Positions 41,632 through 49,909 of a stretch of 64,000 nt of DNA are shown here, one piece after another (within the stretch, counting starts at the first letter, position 1; each line of letters opens with the position of its first letter). Source of the stretch: Deinococcus gobiensis I-0 (GTDB taxonomy: Bacteria > Deinococcota > Deinococci > Deinococcales > Deinococcaceae); contig NC_017790.1 in the NCBI RefSeq assembly GCF_000252445.1, positions 912,501-976,500 on the forward strand, read 5' to 3'. Both the position numbers and the translations under genes were made by a program. The notes under the pieces were generated by a model. That model searched no databases, had not been told where the DNA came from, and was given only the letters and a program-made list of their open reading frames with translations.

Positions 41632-42393
41632 GTGCACGTCCCGGTCCGGTCCCCGGTCCGTATTCCCGCCGTTTCCGTCCCTGCCATGACCCAGCCCGAC
41701 CCCGCTTCCCCCGTCTCCGTGCCGGTCTCTGCCCCGGCCGGGAACGTGGTCATGCGCCGGGTGCTGGTGGTGGCCGACCACGCGCATCCCTTCGTATACC
41801 GCGAGGGCTTTCCCCAGGGACTGCCGCCGGTGGACCTCGTGCTGGCGGCGGGTGACCTGCCGGGGTCGTACCTGGAATTCCTGGCGAGCAAGCTGCCGGT
41901 GCCGGTCGTGTACGTCCACGGCAACCACGAGAACGAGTACGTGACCGAGGACGACAGGCGGATTCCTCCGCGCGGCGTGGTGGCCGCGCATGGCCGGGTC
42001 GTCGAGGCCGCCGGGCTGCGTGTGGCGGGGTGGGGCGGCGTGCCCCGCTACCGCGCGGGCGGCAAGGGGCAGTACAGCGACCGCGAGGCGCGCTGGGGCC
42101 TGGGCCGCCTGGCCTGGAAGGCCCGCCGGGGCGTGGATATCCTGCTCACGCACGCGCCGCCCGAGGGCCCACATGCGGGCAGCGACTACGCCCACCGGGG
42201 CTGCGCCGAAATCAACCGCTTCATGCTGCGCCGCCGGCCCCGGCTGGTCGTCCACGGCCACATCCACGAATACGAGGGCAAGAAGCTCGAATACGCCGAC
42301 GAGTCCAGCGGCGCGCGGGTGATCAACGCCTACGGGTATCACGTGCTGGAGGTCCCGGTGGTCGCCGCGCCGGCAAAGGCAGCCCGCCCCTAG
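41632..42393 (+). CDS. Metallophosphoesterase family protein
   Basis: The 253-residue product has calcineurin-like metal motifs: VLVVADHAHPFVY, LAAGDLPGS, VYVHGNHENEYV (GNHE), LLTHAPPEG and VVHGHIHEYEG (GHxH). The first motif is D-H-A-H rather than the usual DxH and the second lacks the final Asp, so metal binding may differ from standard members. The first 40 residues are low-complexity; the GTG at 41632 is used here because TACACT (41612-41617) lies 14 nt ahead, but ATGs at 41686 or 41752 may be the true start. Confidence 0.8.
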   Translation: MHVPVRSPVRIPAVSVPAMTQPDPASPVSVPVSAPAGNVVMRRVLVVADHAHPFVYREGFPQGLPPVDLVLAAGDLPGSYLEFLASKLPVPVVYVHGNHENEYVTEDDRRIPPRGVVAAHGRVVEAAGLRVAGWGGVPRYRAGGKGQYSDREARWGLGRLAWKARRGVDILLTHAPPEGPHAGSDYAHRGCAEINRFMLRRRPRLVVHGHIHEYEGKKLEYADESSGARVINAYGYHVLEVPVVAAPAKAARP

Positions 42394-42413
42394 GCCCCGT
42401 GCGGGGGGCGGGC
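42382..42413. terminator. Hairpin between convergent genes
   Basis: GCCCGCCCC (42382-42390) pairs with GGGGCGGGC (42405-42413) in a 9-bp stem with a 14-nt loop. It spans the phosphoesterase stop codon and lies ahead of the convergent hydrolase gene. It lacks a T-run. Confidence 0.4.
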
Positions 42414-42423
42414 CGGCTTCGCC

Positions 42424-43377
42424 TCAGCGCGTCAGGGCTTCCTCGAGCGCCTCGGCAAAGGCGTCCTCGTCGTCGAGCCAGGGGTAATGGCCGGTGTCGA
42501 GTACCGTCACGTCGCCCCCCGCGAGGTCGGCCACCCAGCCCACCTGCTCGGGGTAGCTCGTGCGGTCGTGCGCGCCCGCGATCACGAACACCGGGCGGCG
42601 GATCTCCTGCAGGAAGGGCGGGTACTCGAACTCCCAGAGGCCCTGGTTGACGAGCGCCTGCTGCACCTCGCCGCCGCCGATGAGCTGGCCCTCGGTGTCG
42701 GCGAATTCCAGGTGCATGCGGCTCTGCGGGTCGCGGAATTGCAGGGCGTTGAGCAGGTCGCGGGCGTTGAGGCGCGAGAACGCCGCCTCGATACGCGCCG
42801 CGCCCACCGGGGCGTGTTCGCCGTCCGGAGCGGCGGCGCGCACCTCGTCGGCGGGGTCGTCCAGTTCCGTGCCGCTCAGGGCCGAAGCCTCTTCCAGGAG
42901 GGTCAGCGCCAGTTCGGGAAACTGGACCCAGGGGTTGACCACGACCACGCGCGCCGTGCGCAGGGGGTAGCGCCGGGCGTATTCCAGCGCGATCAGGGCC
43001 CCGAAGCCGTGGCCCAGCGGCACGATCTGGTCCAGTTCCAGGAACTCGCGCACGGCCTCCAGGTCGCCCACCAGCGTGTCGAGGTCCAGCGTGTCGCCGC
43101 CCTGGTCGGTGTCTTCCAGCGGCCCACTGCGCCCGGCCCCCCGCTGGTCGAGGTACACCACCCGGCGACCGGGCAGCGTCTCGGCCAGCCGGTCTCCGAA
43201 CAGCGCCCGGAAGGAGTAGCTGTTGTAGCCCGGCCCCCCGTGCAGGAACACGAGCGCAGGCTCGCGGCTCTCGGCTGGGCCGACCACCTCGAAATACAGG
43301 TCTGCGCCGCCCAGCCGCTCCTCGAACTGGGCGTCGCCCTCGGCGGCGAAGTCGGTGTCGGGGTCAAAAGAGGTCAT
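42424..43377 (-). CDS. Alpha/beta hydrolase, proline iminopeptidase-like, lacking the nucleophile Ser
   Basis: The 317-residue protein has the oxyanion segment FLHGGPGYNSYSF (about 44-56) and YLDQRGAGRS typical of prolyl iminopeptidases. The nucleophile elbow, usually GxSxG, reads GHGFG (122-126), with Gly124 where Ser is expected; Asp271 (AGAHDRTSYP) and His297 (DTGHYPW) are kept. The GGC codon is clear, so the protein may be inactive as a serine hydrolase or use another mechanism. ATG 43377 lies 7 nt after TACAAT, so this start is preferred over the ATG three codons earlier. Confidence 0.85.
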   Translation of the reverse strand: MTSFDPDTDFAAEGDAQFEERLGGADLYFEVVGPAESREPALVFLHGGPGYNSYSFRALFGDRLAETLPGRRVVYLDQRGAGRSGPLEDTDQGGDTLDLDTLVGDLEAVREFLELDQIVPLGHGFGALIALEYARRYPLRTARVVVVNPWVQFPELALTLLEEASALSGTELDDPADEVRAAAPDGEHAPVGAARIEAAFSRLNARDLLNALQFRDPQSRMHLEFADTEGQLIGGGEVQQALVNQGLWEFEYPPFLQEIRRPVFVIAGAHDRTSYPEQVGWVADLAGGDVTVLDTGHYPWLDDEDAFAEALEEALTR

Positions 43378-43445
43378 GCCCGGCATTGTATGAAGTCCGC
43401 CCTGGTCTCAGGGGGTGCGGGGTCACCTGCACTATGCTGCCCCGC

Positions 43446-43721
43446 ATGACCTCCCCCCGCCAGGGCATCGCCTTCACGCTCGACGGCGTGGACGAGCTGA
43501 CCTTCGCCCGCATCCTGCGCGACGTGATGTCGGACGCGGCCTTCGCCAGACCCCTTCAGGTGCAGGCCCAGGAACCGCGCCCGGGCAGCAGCGCCCGCCT
43601 CACGCTGGCCTTCTTGCCGCAGGACCGGGCCGCCGCCGTGCAGGCCACGCAGCGCCTCAAGACCGTGCTGCTGCGTTACGGCGTGCAGATCGACAGCGTG
43701 CACGTGCCCGGCGAGGCGTAG
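43446..43721 (+). CDS. Hypothetical protein, 91 residues
   Basis: A small protein beginning TSPRQGIAFTLDGVDELTFARILRDVM with an apparent alternating beta/alpha pattern ending VLLRYGVQIDSVHVPGEA. No family assigned and no membrane segment. ATG 43446 is 7 nt after TATGCT (leaderless). It precedes an alpha/beta hydrolase by 32 nt, which has its own box, so co-transcription is uncertain. Confidence 0.6.
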   Translation: MTSPRQGIAFTLDGVDELTFARILRDVMSDAAFARPLQVQAQEPRPGSSARLTLAFLPQDRAAAVQATQRLKTVLLRYGVQIDSVHVPGEA

Positions 43722-43753
43722 GACCGGGGCCGGGGCGGCGCTAGAGTGACGGC

Positions 43754-44326
43754 ATGACCCCCCATCTCGTGATCGTGCCCGGTCTGGGCGGCAGCGGCCC
43801 CGGCCACTGGCAGCGGCGCTGGCAGGAGCAGTACGGCGCCGCCTGGGTCGAGCAGGACGACCCCGACGCCCCGACCCCCCAGGCCTGGGCCGACCGGCTG
43901 CATCAGGTGATCGCGCAGACCCCCGGCGACCTGGTGCTGGTGGGGCACTCCTGCGGCGTGCTGACCATTGTCCACTGGGCGCAGCTGTACGGCGGCCACG
44001 AGCGGGTGCGCGGCGCGCTGCTCGTCGCGCCCATCGACCCCGAACAGGCCGACATGGCGCAGCTCGCCCCGGCGGTGTGCGCCATGGCCCCGCTGCCGCT
44101 GTCGCCGCTGCCCTTTCCGGCGATGGTGGTCGCCAGCGACAACGATCCCTATGTGGGCGCCGCGCGGGCCGAGGCCTTCGCCGCCGCCTGGGAGGCCGAG
44201 TACGTCCCGGCCGGCGAGGTCGGGCACATCAACATCGCCAGTGGGCACGGTCCCTGGCCCGAGGGCGAAATCCTGCTGTCCGAGGCCCTGCACGCCTGGA
44301 CTCCGCCGGACATCGTGCGGTTCTAG
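43754..44326 (+). CDS. RBBP9/YdeN-type alpha/beta hydrolase
   Basis: The 190-residue protein resembles RBBP9/YdeN-like serine hydrolases: LVIVPGLGGSGPGHWQRRW, the nucleophile elbow VLVGHSCGVLTIVHW (Ser66 in GHSCG), ALLVAPIDPEQAD, MVVASDNDPYVGAARAEAFA with the catalytic Asp, and VGHINIASGHGPWPEGE with His. The substrate is unknown. ATG 43754 follows TAGAGT by 6 nt (leaderless). Unlike its neighbour on the minus strand, this hydrolase keeps an intact triad. Confidence 0.88.
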   Translation: MTPHLVIVPGLGGSGPGHWQRRWQEQYGAAWVEQDDPDAPTPQAWADRLHQVIAQTPGDLVLVGHSCGVLTIVHWAQLYGGHERVRGALLVAPIDPEQADMAQLAPAVCAMAPLPLSPLPFPAMVVASDNDPYVGAARAEAFAAAWEAEYVPAGEVGHINIASGHGPWPEGEILLSEALHAWTPPDIVRF

Positions 44327-44348
44327 CCCGGGTGACGCCTGAACGGCA

Positions 44349-44380
44349 ACAGGCCACCCCCTGCGCGGGGGATGGCCTGT
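44349..44380. terminator. Bidirectional hairpin between hydrolase and trxA
   Basis: ACAGGCCA plus CCCCC (44349-44361) pairs with GGGGG plus TGGCCTGT (44367-44380), leaving one bulged base and a 5-nt loop: a 13-bp stem between two convergent genes. Confidence 0.6.
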
Positions 44381-44393
44381 CTGGCGGCGTGCC

Positions 44394-44726
44394 TCAGTTG
44401 GTGACGGCGGGCTGGAGGTGCTTGTCGAGCAGCGACTCGAAGGCGCGCTTGGGCTGCGCCCCGACCATGCCCTCGACCGGCTGGCCGTCCTTGAACAGGA
44501 TCATGGTGGGGATGCTCATGACCCGGAACTGGCCCGAGGTCTGGGGGTTGTCGTCCACGTTGACCTTACCGACCTTGACGCGGCCCTCGTACTGGCCGGC
44601 GAGCTCCTCGATGACCGGGGCGATGATGCGGCAGGGACCGCACCAGGGGGCCCAGAAATCCACCAGGGTCAGGCCCTCGCTGATCTCGCTCGTAAAGTTG
44701 GTGTCCGTGAGTTCCACAGGCTTCAT
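44394..44726 (-). CDS. trxA: Thioredoxin
   Basis: Thioredoxin is a small dithiol protein that reduces disulphides. The 110-residue protein has the active site WAPWCGPCR (Cys29 and Cys32) and the cis-Pro loop MSIPTMILFKDG, with the usual start VELTDTNFTSEIS. ATG 44726 lies 6 nt after TAGAGT (leaderless). No thioredoxin reductase gene is adjacent. Confidence 0.95.
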   Translation of the reverse strand: MKPVELTDTNFTSEISEGLTLVDFWAPWCGPCRIIAPVIEELAGQYEGRVKVGKVNVDDNPQTSGQFRVMSIPTMILFKDGQPVEGMVGAQPKRAFESLLDKHLQPAVTN

Positions 44727-44839
44727 GTCCAGACTCTACACCCGCGAGCCTACCTGGAGATAGGGACTGCATGGGCATGGCCCTAAGCGGAGGTTTAACT
44801 CCGGGGGCGGTGGGCAGGCCGCGCGGCTATGCTGCGGCC

Positions 44840-45196
44840 ATGACCAGGGAAGAGGCCGGGCCGTGGGCGGAGCTGCGGCCCGAGCTGAGACGCGGCGCCG
44901 AACTGTTCGACGCGGGCGAATGGTGGGAAGCCCACGAGGCCTGGGAGGGCGAATGGATGCGCGCGCAGGGCGACGAGCGCCGGTTCATCCAGGCGCTGAT
45001 CCTGCTCGCCGCCGCGCTGCACAAGCGCTGGAAGATGGGCAGCGTCACGCACCGAAACTTCCACAAGGCGGCCGCCTACCTCGATACGCTGCCGGGCCAG
45101 TACGGCGGCGTGGACCTCGTGGCCCTGCGCGCCGGGGTGTGGGCCGCGCTGAACGCCGAGGGCCAGCGCCCCCAGATCGCGCGGGCGCGGACATGA
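44840..45196 (+). CDS. DUF309 domain protein
   Basis: The 118-residue protein has the DUF309 pattern: GAELFDAGEWWEAHEAWEGEW, DERRFIQALILLAAALHKRW and GSVTHRNFHKAAAYLDTL. The conserved E-W-W-E-A-H-E-x-W-E and H-K-x-x segments suggest a metal-binding helical bundle, but the function is unknown. ATG 44840 is 6 nt after TATGCT (leaderless). Confidence 0.85.
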   Translation: MTREEAGPWAELRPELRRGAELFDAGEWWEAHEAWEGEWMRAQGDERRFIQALILLAAALHKRWKMGSVTHRNFHKAAAYLDTLPGQYGGVDLVALRAGVWAALNAEGQRPQIARART

Positions 45197-45240
45197 CGTG
45201 ACGCGCACCTGCGGCTGTCGCCCCGGCGCCGGCCATCCGG

Positions 45241-45246
45241 TATCCT
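45241..45246 (+). promoter_or_regulatory. -10 box TATCCT of the NYN-plsX unit
   Basis: TATCCT is followed 5 nt later by the GTG of the micro-ORF at 45252, which is close to the expected transcription start. Confidence 0.5.
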
Positions 45247-45251
45247 GGGTG

Positions 45252-45293
45252 GTGGCCCCCGGACGGGCGGCCTGTTCCCGGAGAACCCCATGA
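45252..45293 (+). CDS. Putative leaderless micro-ORF coupled to the NYN gene
   Basis: GTG 45252 opens a 13-codon frame (VAPGRAACSRRTP) whose TGA (45291-45293) overlaps the ATG of the NYN gene (ATGA). It sits 5 nt after the TATCCT box. It likely recruits ribosomes to the downstream start; a weak GGAG (45280-45283) also precedes that ATG. Confidence 0.35.
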   Translation: MAPGRAACSRRTP

Positions 45294-45883
45294 CAGAACG
45301 CATTGCACTTTTTATTGACGGAGCCAACGTATACGCGGCGGCCAAGCGCCTCGGCTGGAACTTCGACCACCGCAAGATCCTGGAGCATTTCGCGGCTTAC
45401 GGCACGCTGCACAACGCCTTCTACTACACGGCCGTGCCTCTGCCGATGGACGACAAGCAGAAGCGGTTCATCGACGCGCTGACCTATATGGGGTACACCG
45501 TGCGGACCCGGCCGCTGCGCGAGGCGACCGACGAGCACGGCGACACCTACCGCCGCGCGAGCCTGGATATCGAACTCGTGACCGACCTGCTCACGGGGGC
45601 CGACCGCTACGACGTGGCGGTGCTCCTGACCGGCGACGGCGACTTCGAGCGCCCGGTCGAGGCCCTGCGCGCGCGCGGCAAGCGTGTGGTCGTGGCCTGT
45701 ATTCCCGAGATGACCAGCTACGAGCTGCGCAACGCCGCCGACGAGTACGTGGATTTCAAGGACATCCGCGCGGAGGTCGAGCGTCCCGGCTACCGCCTGC
45801 CCAGCGAGGGTGGCCGCGGCGAGGGCCAGCAGCGGCCCTTCTATGCCACCCCGGCCGCCCTGAGCGGGGGCGATGAGCGCTAA
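45290..45883 (+). CDS. NYN domain (LabA/DUF88) RNase-like protein
   Basis: The 197-residue protein begins ERIALFIDGANVYAAAKRLGW, the NYN signature with the first metal Asp, and has SLDIELVTDLLTGADRYDVAVLLTGDGDFERPVEALRARGKRVVV, with further acidic residues in the PIN-like fold, and SYELRNAADEYVDF. Such proteins are metal-dependent RNases or RNA-binding proteins. It overlaps plsX by 11 nt, so the two are co-translated, an unexpected pairing with phospholipid synthesis. Its C-terminus is a Gly/Arg/Gln-rich tail. Confidence 0.9.
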   Translation: MTERIALFIDGANVYAAAKRLGWNFDHRKILEHFAAYGTLHNAFYYTAVPLPMDDKQKRFIDALTYMGYTVRTRPLREATDEHGDTYRRASLDIELVTDLLTGADRYDVAVLLTGDGDFERPVEALRARGKRVVVACIPEMTSYELRNAADEYVDFKDIRAEVERPGYRLPSEGGRGEGQQRPFYATPAALSGGDER

Positions 45884-46907
45884 GGCTCCGGCGGGGCTGC
45901 CCATCGCGCTCGACGCGGCGGGGGGCGACCACGGCGTCGGCCCCAACGTCGAGGGCGCGGTGCAGGCCGCGCGCGGCGGCGTGGGCGTGCTGCTCGTCGG
46001 CCCCCGCGTGGCCCTGCACGCCGAACTGGGCAAGCACGCGGGCAGCGCGGCCCTGCCCATCGAGGTGGTCGAGGCCGCCGACGTGATCGGCATGGACGAG
46101 CACGCCAGCGACGTGCGCAGCCGCAAGGAGGCGAGCATCAACGTCTGCACGGCCCTGGTCAAGGAGGGGCGCGCCGCCGCCGCCGTGAGCATGGGCCACA
46201 GCGGCGCGACGATGGCCTCGGCGCTGCTCACCCTGGGCCGCATCAAGGGTGTGGACCGTCCCGCCATCCTGACGCACCTGCCGGCGCAGGGCGGCTTCAC
46301 GACGCTGCTCGACGTGGGGGCCAACGCCGACGTGAAGGCCGCCTACCTCGCGCAGTGGGCGCGGCTGGCGACCGTGTACCTGCGGGTGGTCGAGGACCGA
46401 GAGAATCCCACGGTCGGCCTGCTCTCCATTGGGGAGGAGGACCACAAGGGCAGCGCGCTGGTCGTCGAGGCCCACGGGCTGCTGCGCGCGGCGCACGGCC
46501 AGGGCGTCAACTTCCACGGCAACGTCGAGGGCCGCGACATCCTGCGCGGCACGACCGACATCGTCGTGACCGACGGCTTTACCGGCAACGTGGTCCTCAA
46601 GCTGGCCGAGGGCGAGGCCAAGGTGCTGTTCGGCTGGGTCCGCGAAGCCCTGGGCAGCACCCTCAAGAGCAAGGTGGGCGGCCTGCTCGTGCGCGGGGCG
46701 CTGCGTGGGCTGGCCGAGCGCATGGACCCCAGCACCTACGGCGCGAGCATCCTGCTGGGCGTGCGCGGCCTGACCTTCATCGGGCATGGCAGCGCCGACG
46801 CCCGCGCGGTGAAAAACGCCCTGCTGCGCGCTGAGCGTGCCCACGAGGCGCAGCTCGTCGCGCGGCTTGAGGCGGCGCTGGCGGGGGAGACGCCCCAGAG
46901 CGTCTGA
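45873..46907 (+). CDS. plsX: Phosphate acyltransferase PlsX
   Basis: PlsX converts acyl-ACP to acyl phosphate for phosphatidic acid synthesis by PlsY. The 344-residue protein has the family start LPIALDAAGGDHGVGPNVEGA, SVGHSGATMASALLTLGRIKGVDRPA-type region (here VSMGHSGATMAS), TLLDVGANADV, VGLLSIGEEDHKGSALV and TDIVVTDGFTGNVVLKLAEG. The start ATG 45873 lies inside the NYN gene. fabD/fabH-type genes are not adjacent. Confidence 0.94.
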   Translation: MSAKAPAGLPIALDAAGGDHGVGPNVEGAVQAARGGVGVLLVGPRVALHAELGKHAGSAALPIEVVEAADVIGMDEHASDVRSRKEASINVCTALVKEGRAAAAVSMGHSGATMASALLTLGRIKGVDRPAILTHLPAQGGFTTLLDVGANADVKAAYLAQWARLATVYLRVVEDRENPTVGLLSIGEEDHKGSALVVEAHGLLRAAHGQGVNFHGNVEGRDILRGTTDIVVTDGFTGNVVLKLAEGEAKVLFGWVREALGSTLKSKVGGLLVRGALRGLAERMDPSTYGASILLGVRGLTFIGHGSADARAVKNALLRAERAHEAQLVARLEAALAGETPQSV

Positions 46908-47059
46908 CGGGACCGGGGGCCTCGGGAGTTCCAGGCTCGGGAGGTCCGGTCGCCCTCGGGGTGCGCCTCAAATCTACCCCCAGTCGGGTCTGAAGGGTGA
47001 CTGGTTGTGGGTCAAGGCTTCCCGCCAAACCCTCACCGTCTCATGAGAGATTGACCCTC

Positions 47060-48244
47060 ATGTGGGAACAGCTTCAGACACAATTCGCCAAGCCCCAGGT
47101 CTGGATCGGCCTGGGGCTGACCCTGATCGTGGCCTACGCCCTGTACCGCTTCGGGCGCACGCTGCTGCGGCGCATCGAGCCGCACCTGAGCCGCCCGCTC
47201 TCGCTGGGGCTCCGGGTGGTGTGGACACTGACGGTCGTGGTGGGCTGGCTGTCGGTCGCCACCCACGTCGCGTATCTGCCCAACGTGCCGGTGCTGTTCG
47301 ACCTCGGGCAGGACATCATGGGGGGCTTCCGCAACAGCGCGGGGCAGACGGTGGTCATCGTGGCGCTGGCCCTCATCGCCTGGAATTTCGTGGGGCTGGT
47401 CAGCCGCCGGGTCGTGCCCGACCAGGAATTCAACCGCCGCAGCGTGCGCGTGCAGACCCTCAAGGGCGCGGTCGAGAGCACCCTCAAGGTCGCCATCGCC
47501 ATCGTGAGCGTCATCGCGGGGCTTCAGGCGCTGGGCATCAACGCCAACAGCCTGCTCGCGGGCGTCTCGGTGCTGGGCCTCGCGGTGGGTTTCGGCGCCC
47601 AGAGCCTCGTGCGCGACGTGTTCACGGGCTTTTTCATCCTGCTCGAGGACCAGTACGGCGTGGGCGACGTGATCACGGTGAACGGCGGGGTGCTGTCGGG
47701 CGGCGTCGAGAAACTCAATCTGCGCGTGACCACCCTGCGGGCGATGGACGGCACGGTCCACATCATCCCCAACGGCCAGATCAACACGGTCAGCGTGAGC
47801 AGCAAGGACTGGTCGCGCGTGGTCGCCACCGTGGACGTGACCTACAACGCCAATGTGGACGAGGCCCTGAAGGTGCTGGAGCGCGTGAGCGAGGAGATCT
47901 ACAAGGACGAGGAGTGGAACGGCTTTTTTCTGGAGGCTCCCGAGCAGCAGGGCGTCACGCAGCTCGCGCCCGACGGCGTGACCCTGCGCGCGCTGTTCAA
48001 GGTGCAGCCCAAGAGCCAGTACGCCATCGGGCGCGAGTTCAACCGCCGCATCAAGATCGCCATGGACGAGCGGGGCATCGAGATTCCCTCGCCCCAGCGC
48101 GGCGTGACCTTCGGCGACCGGCCGCTGGAAATCCGGCTGGTGCGCAGCCCCGAGACGCGCGGCGGCCCCGAGGGACAGGACCGGACCCACTCGCCGGTGA
48201 AACCCGCCCTGACCCGCGAGCCCGAAGAAGGCGAACTGACCTGA
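47060..48244 (+). CDS. MscS-family mechanosensitive channel
   Basis: The 394-residue protein has N-terminal membrane helices (about residues 14-30, 52-75, 95-118) and the pore/beta region [48 protein letters not shown], which is the MscS core, followed by [25 protein letters not shown]. It releases solutes on hypo-osmotic shock. The C-terminal 35 residues are charged and specific to this protein. ATG 47060 is used rather than the upstream in-frame start because it begins at the first membrane helix; the upstream sequence contains a 10-bp palindrome TCTCATGAGA (47039-47048). Confidence 0.92.
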   Translation: MWEQLQTQFAKPQVWIGLGLTLIVAYALYRFGRTLLRRIEPHLSRPLSLGLRVVWTLTVVVGWLSVATHVAYLPNVPVLFDLGQDIMGGFRNSAGQTVVIVALALIAWNFVGLVSRRVVPDQEFNRRSVRVQTLKGAVESTLKVAIAIVSVIAGLQALGINANSLLAGVSVLGLAVGFGAQSLVRDVFTGFFILLEDQYGVGDVITVNGGVLSGGVEKLNLRVTTLRAMDGTVHIIPNGQINTVSVSSKDWSRVVATVDVTYNANVDEALKVLERVSEEIYKDEEWNGFFLEAPEQQGVTQLAPDGVTLRALFKVQPKSQYAIGREFNRRIKIAMDERGIEIPSPQRGVTFGDRPLEIRLVRSPETRGGPEGQDRTHSPVKPALTREPEEGELT

Positions 48245-48309
48245 AGTCCGAACTTCTGCCCAAGGCCGCCCGCTGGAAACTCGGGCGGCTTTTGCGCGTA
48301 CTGTGGAGC

Positions 48310-48864
48310 ATGACGCGCCCCTCCACCGCCCAGTTGCAGGACATGTTCACCCAGAGCACCGCCGTTCTCGTGCAGCCCAGTCCGCAGACCTTCGAGCGTT
48401 TCGAGCGCCGGGGCGGGCTGAATCAGGCCCTGATGTACGTGGTGGTGGCCGCCCTCGTGTCGGCCGTCATCGCGGGCTTCTTCGGCATCTTCCACAGCGG
48501 CGTCAACCCGCTGACCCAGTTCTTCAGCCGCCTGATCGGTATTCCCCTCCAGTTCTTCGCCTTCACGGGACTGGTGTACTTCATCGGGCGCTCGCTGTTC
48601 CGGGGCACCGGCACCTACCCCGAAGTCGCCTACTCCTTCGCGCTGTTCTATGTGCCCCTGAGCATTCTCGGTACCCTCATCGGCATCATTCCGATTATCG
48701 GCGGGCTGGCGGGCTTCGTGATCGCCGTCGCCATGATCTACTTCGGCTACCTCGCCTCGCAGTCGAGCCTGAACCTGCGCGATCCCGTCAGCGCGGTCGT
48801 CACGCTGGTCCTCTCGGGCCTGGCCTACCTCGTGCTGGGTCTGATCCTCGCCGGCATCTTCTGA
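48310..48864 (+). CDS. Yip1-domain membrane protein
   Basis: The 184-residue protein has five predicted membrane helices ([102 protein letters not shown]) and fits the bacterial Yip1/DUF1282-type family of unknown function. ATG 48310 is 5 nt after TACTGT. It follows the MscS gene by 65 nt in the same direction. Confidence 0.75.
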   Translation: MTRPSTAQLQDMFTQSTAVLVQPSPQTFERFERRGGLNQALMYVVVAALVSAVIAGFFGIFHSGVNPLTQFFSRLIGIPLQFFAFTGLVYFIGRSLFRGTGTYPEVAYSFALFYVPLSILGTLIGIIPIIGGLAGFVIAVAMIYFGYLASQSSLNLRDPVSAVVTLVLSGLAYLVLGLILAGIF

Positions 48865-48921
48865 GCCACGCGGCAGGGCGAAGGGGGCGGCCGCGACGCT
48901 GCCCCCTTCGCCCTGCCTGTG

Positions 48922-49746
48922 TTACTGCTCGCCGTAGACGTGGACCGCCACGTCGAGTTTGCCCTGACCCCCGCCGTAGTAGGTGCCGCGCACGGGCGAC
49001 ACGTCGCTGTACTCGCGGCCGTGCCCGATCTTGATGTGCTTTTCGCCCGCCAGGCAGTTGTTGGTGGGGTCGTAGCCCAGCCAGCCGTAACCGGGAATCA
49101 GGCACTCGACCCAGGCGTGGGTGGCCTCGGCCCCCAGCATCTCGCCGCCGCTGTACAGGTAGCCGCTGACGTAGCGCGCCGGCACGCCGAGCTGCCGCGT
49201 GATGCCCAGCATGGCGTGGGTAAAGTCCTGGCACACCCCCCGCTTGAGCTGCGCGAACTCGGCCAGCGGCGTGCTGACCGTGGTCGCCTTGGGGTCGTAG
49301 GTGAACATGCGGTAGAGCGTGGTGGTCAGCGACATCAGAAAGGCCGGGAGGTCGTCGTCGGGGCCGGGACGGGCAACCCCGAACAGCTCCGGCCACGGCC
49401 CGGCGGGCACGCGCGGGCTGGGCACCAGGAACTCGGTGTGCTGGCTGCGGACGCCGCGCAGCACGCTCATGGGGGCGGGCAGCGGCAGGGTGACGGGGTG
49501 GGTGTCCACCAGCGCCTGCGCCTCGATCAGGAGGTGCGTGTGCGGTTCGTGGACATGGACGTGGTGCACGATGGCCCCGAAGTAGTCCTTGTGCGAGGTG
49601 ACCTCGGCCTCCGGGGTCACGTTCAGGTGAAAGGAGCGCAGGGTCTGGCGCACCTCCTGGATGGGGTGCAGCCGCACCTGGTTGAAGGAATCCCAGGCCG
49701 GTTTGGGGTAGTGGTACTCGGTGGTGTGCCGGATCTCGCAGCGCAT
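48922..49746 (-). CDS. Transglutaminase-like protein (COG1305)
   Basis: The 274-residue protein has an N-terminal beta domain (RHTTEYHYPKPAWDSFNQVRLHPI) and a transglutaminase-like core with the triad Cys172 (KRGVCQDFTHAML), His210 (EATHAWVECLIPGYG) and Asp226 (GYDPTNN). In bacteria such proteins mostly act as peptidases or amide-forming enzymes rather than true cross-linkers. It lies 163 nt downstream of the alpha-E gene; the gap contains a hairpin (49762-49805). It completes the ATP-grasp/alpha-E/transglutaminase cluster. Confidence 0.9.
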   Translation of the reverse strand: MRCEIRHTTEYHYPKPAWDSFNQVRLHPIQEVRQTLRSFHLNVTPEAEVTSHKDYFGAIVHHVHVHEPHTHLLIEAQALVDTHPVTLPLPAPMSVLRGVRSQHTEFLVPSPRVPAGPWPELFGVARPGPDDDLPAFLMSLTTTLYRMFTYDPKATTVSTPLAEFAQLKRGVCQDFTHAMLGITRQLGVPARYVSGYLYSGGEMLGAEATHAWVECLIPGYGWLGYDPTNNCLAGEKHIKIGHGREYSDVSPVRGTYYGGGQGKLDVAVHVYGEQ

Positions 49747-49761
49747 ACAGGGGCCTCTGGC

Positions 49762-49805
49762 GGCCCGGCCGGAACCCGCCCTGCGGGGCAGGCCCTGGCC
49801 GGGCC
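49762..49805. repeat. Inverted repeat upstream of the transglutaminase gene
   Basis: GGCCCGGCC (49762-49770) and GGCCGGGCC (49797-49805) are perfect 9-bp arms, with a smaller CCTGC/GCAGG stem inside the 26-nt loop. On the minus strand the structure would lie in the 5' untranslated leader. Confidence 0.45.
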
Positions 49806-49909
49806 TCTACTGACGCGGGCAGTCTGGCACGTTTGCCGGGACGGCGCATGGACGAGGTTCAGACGAGTCGCGCCGGGTGCGGGCAGGCGGGCCGCCCACG
49901 CTCCGGGCG

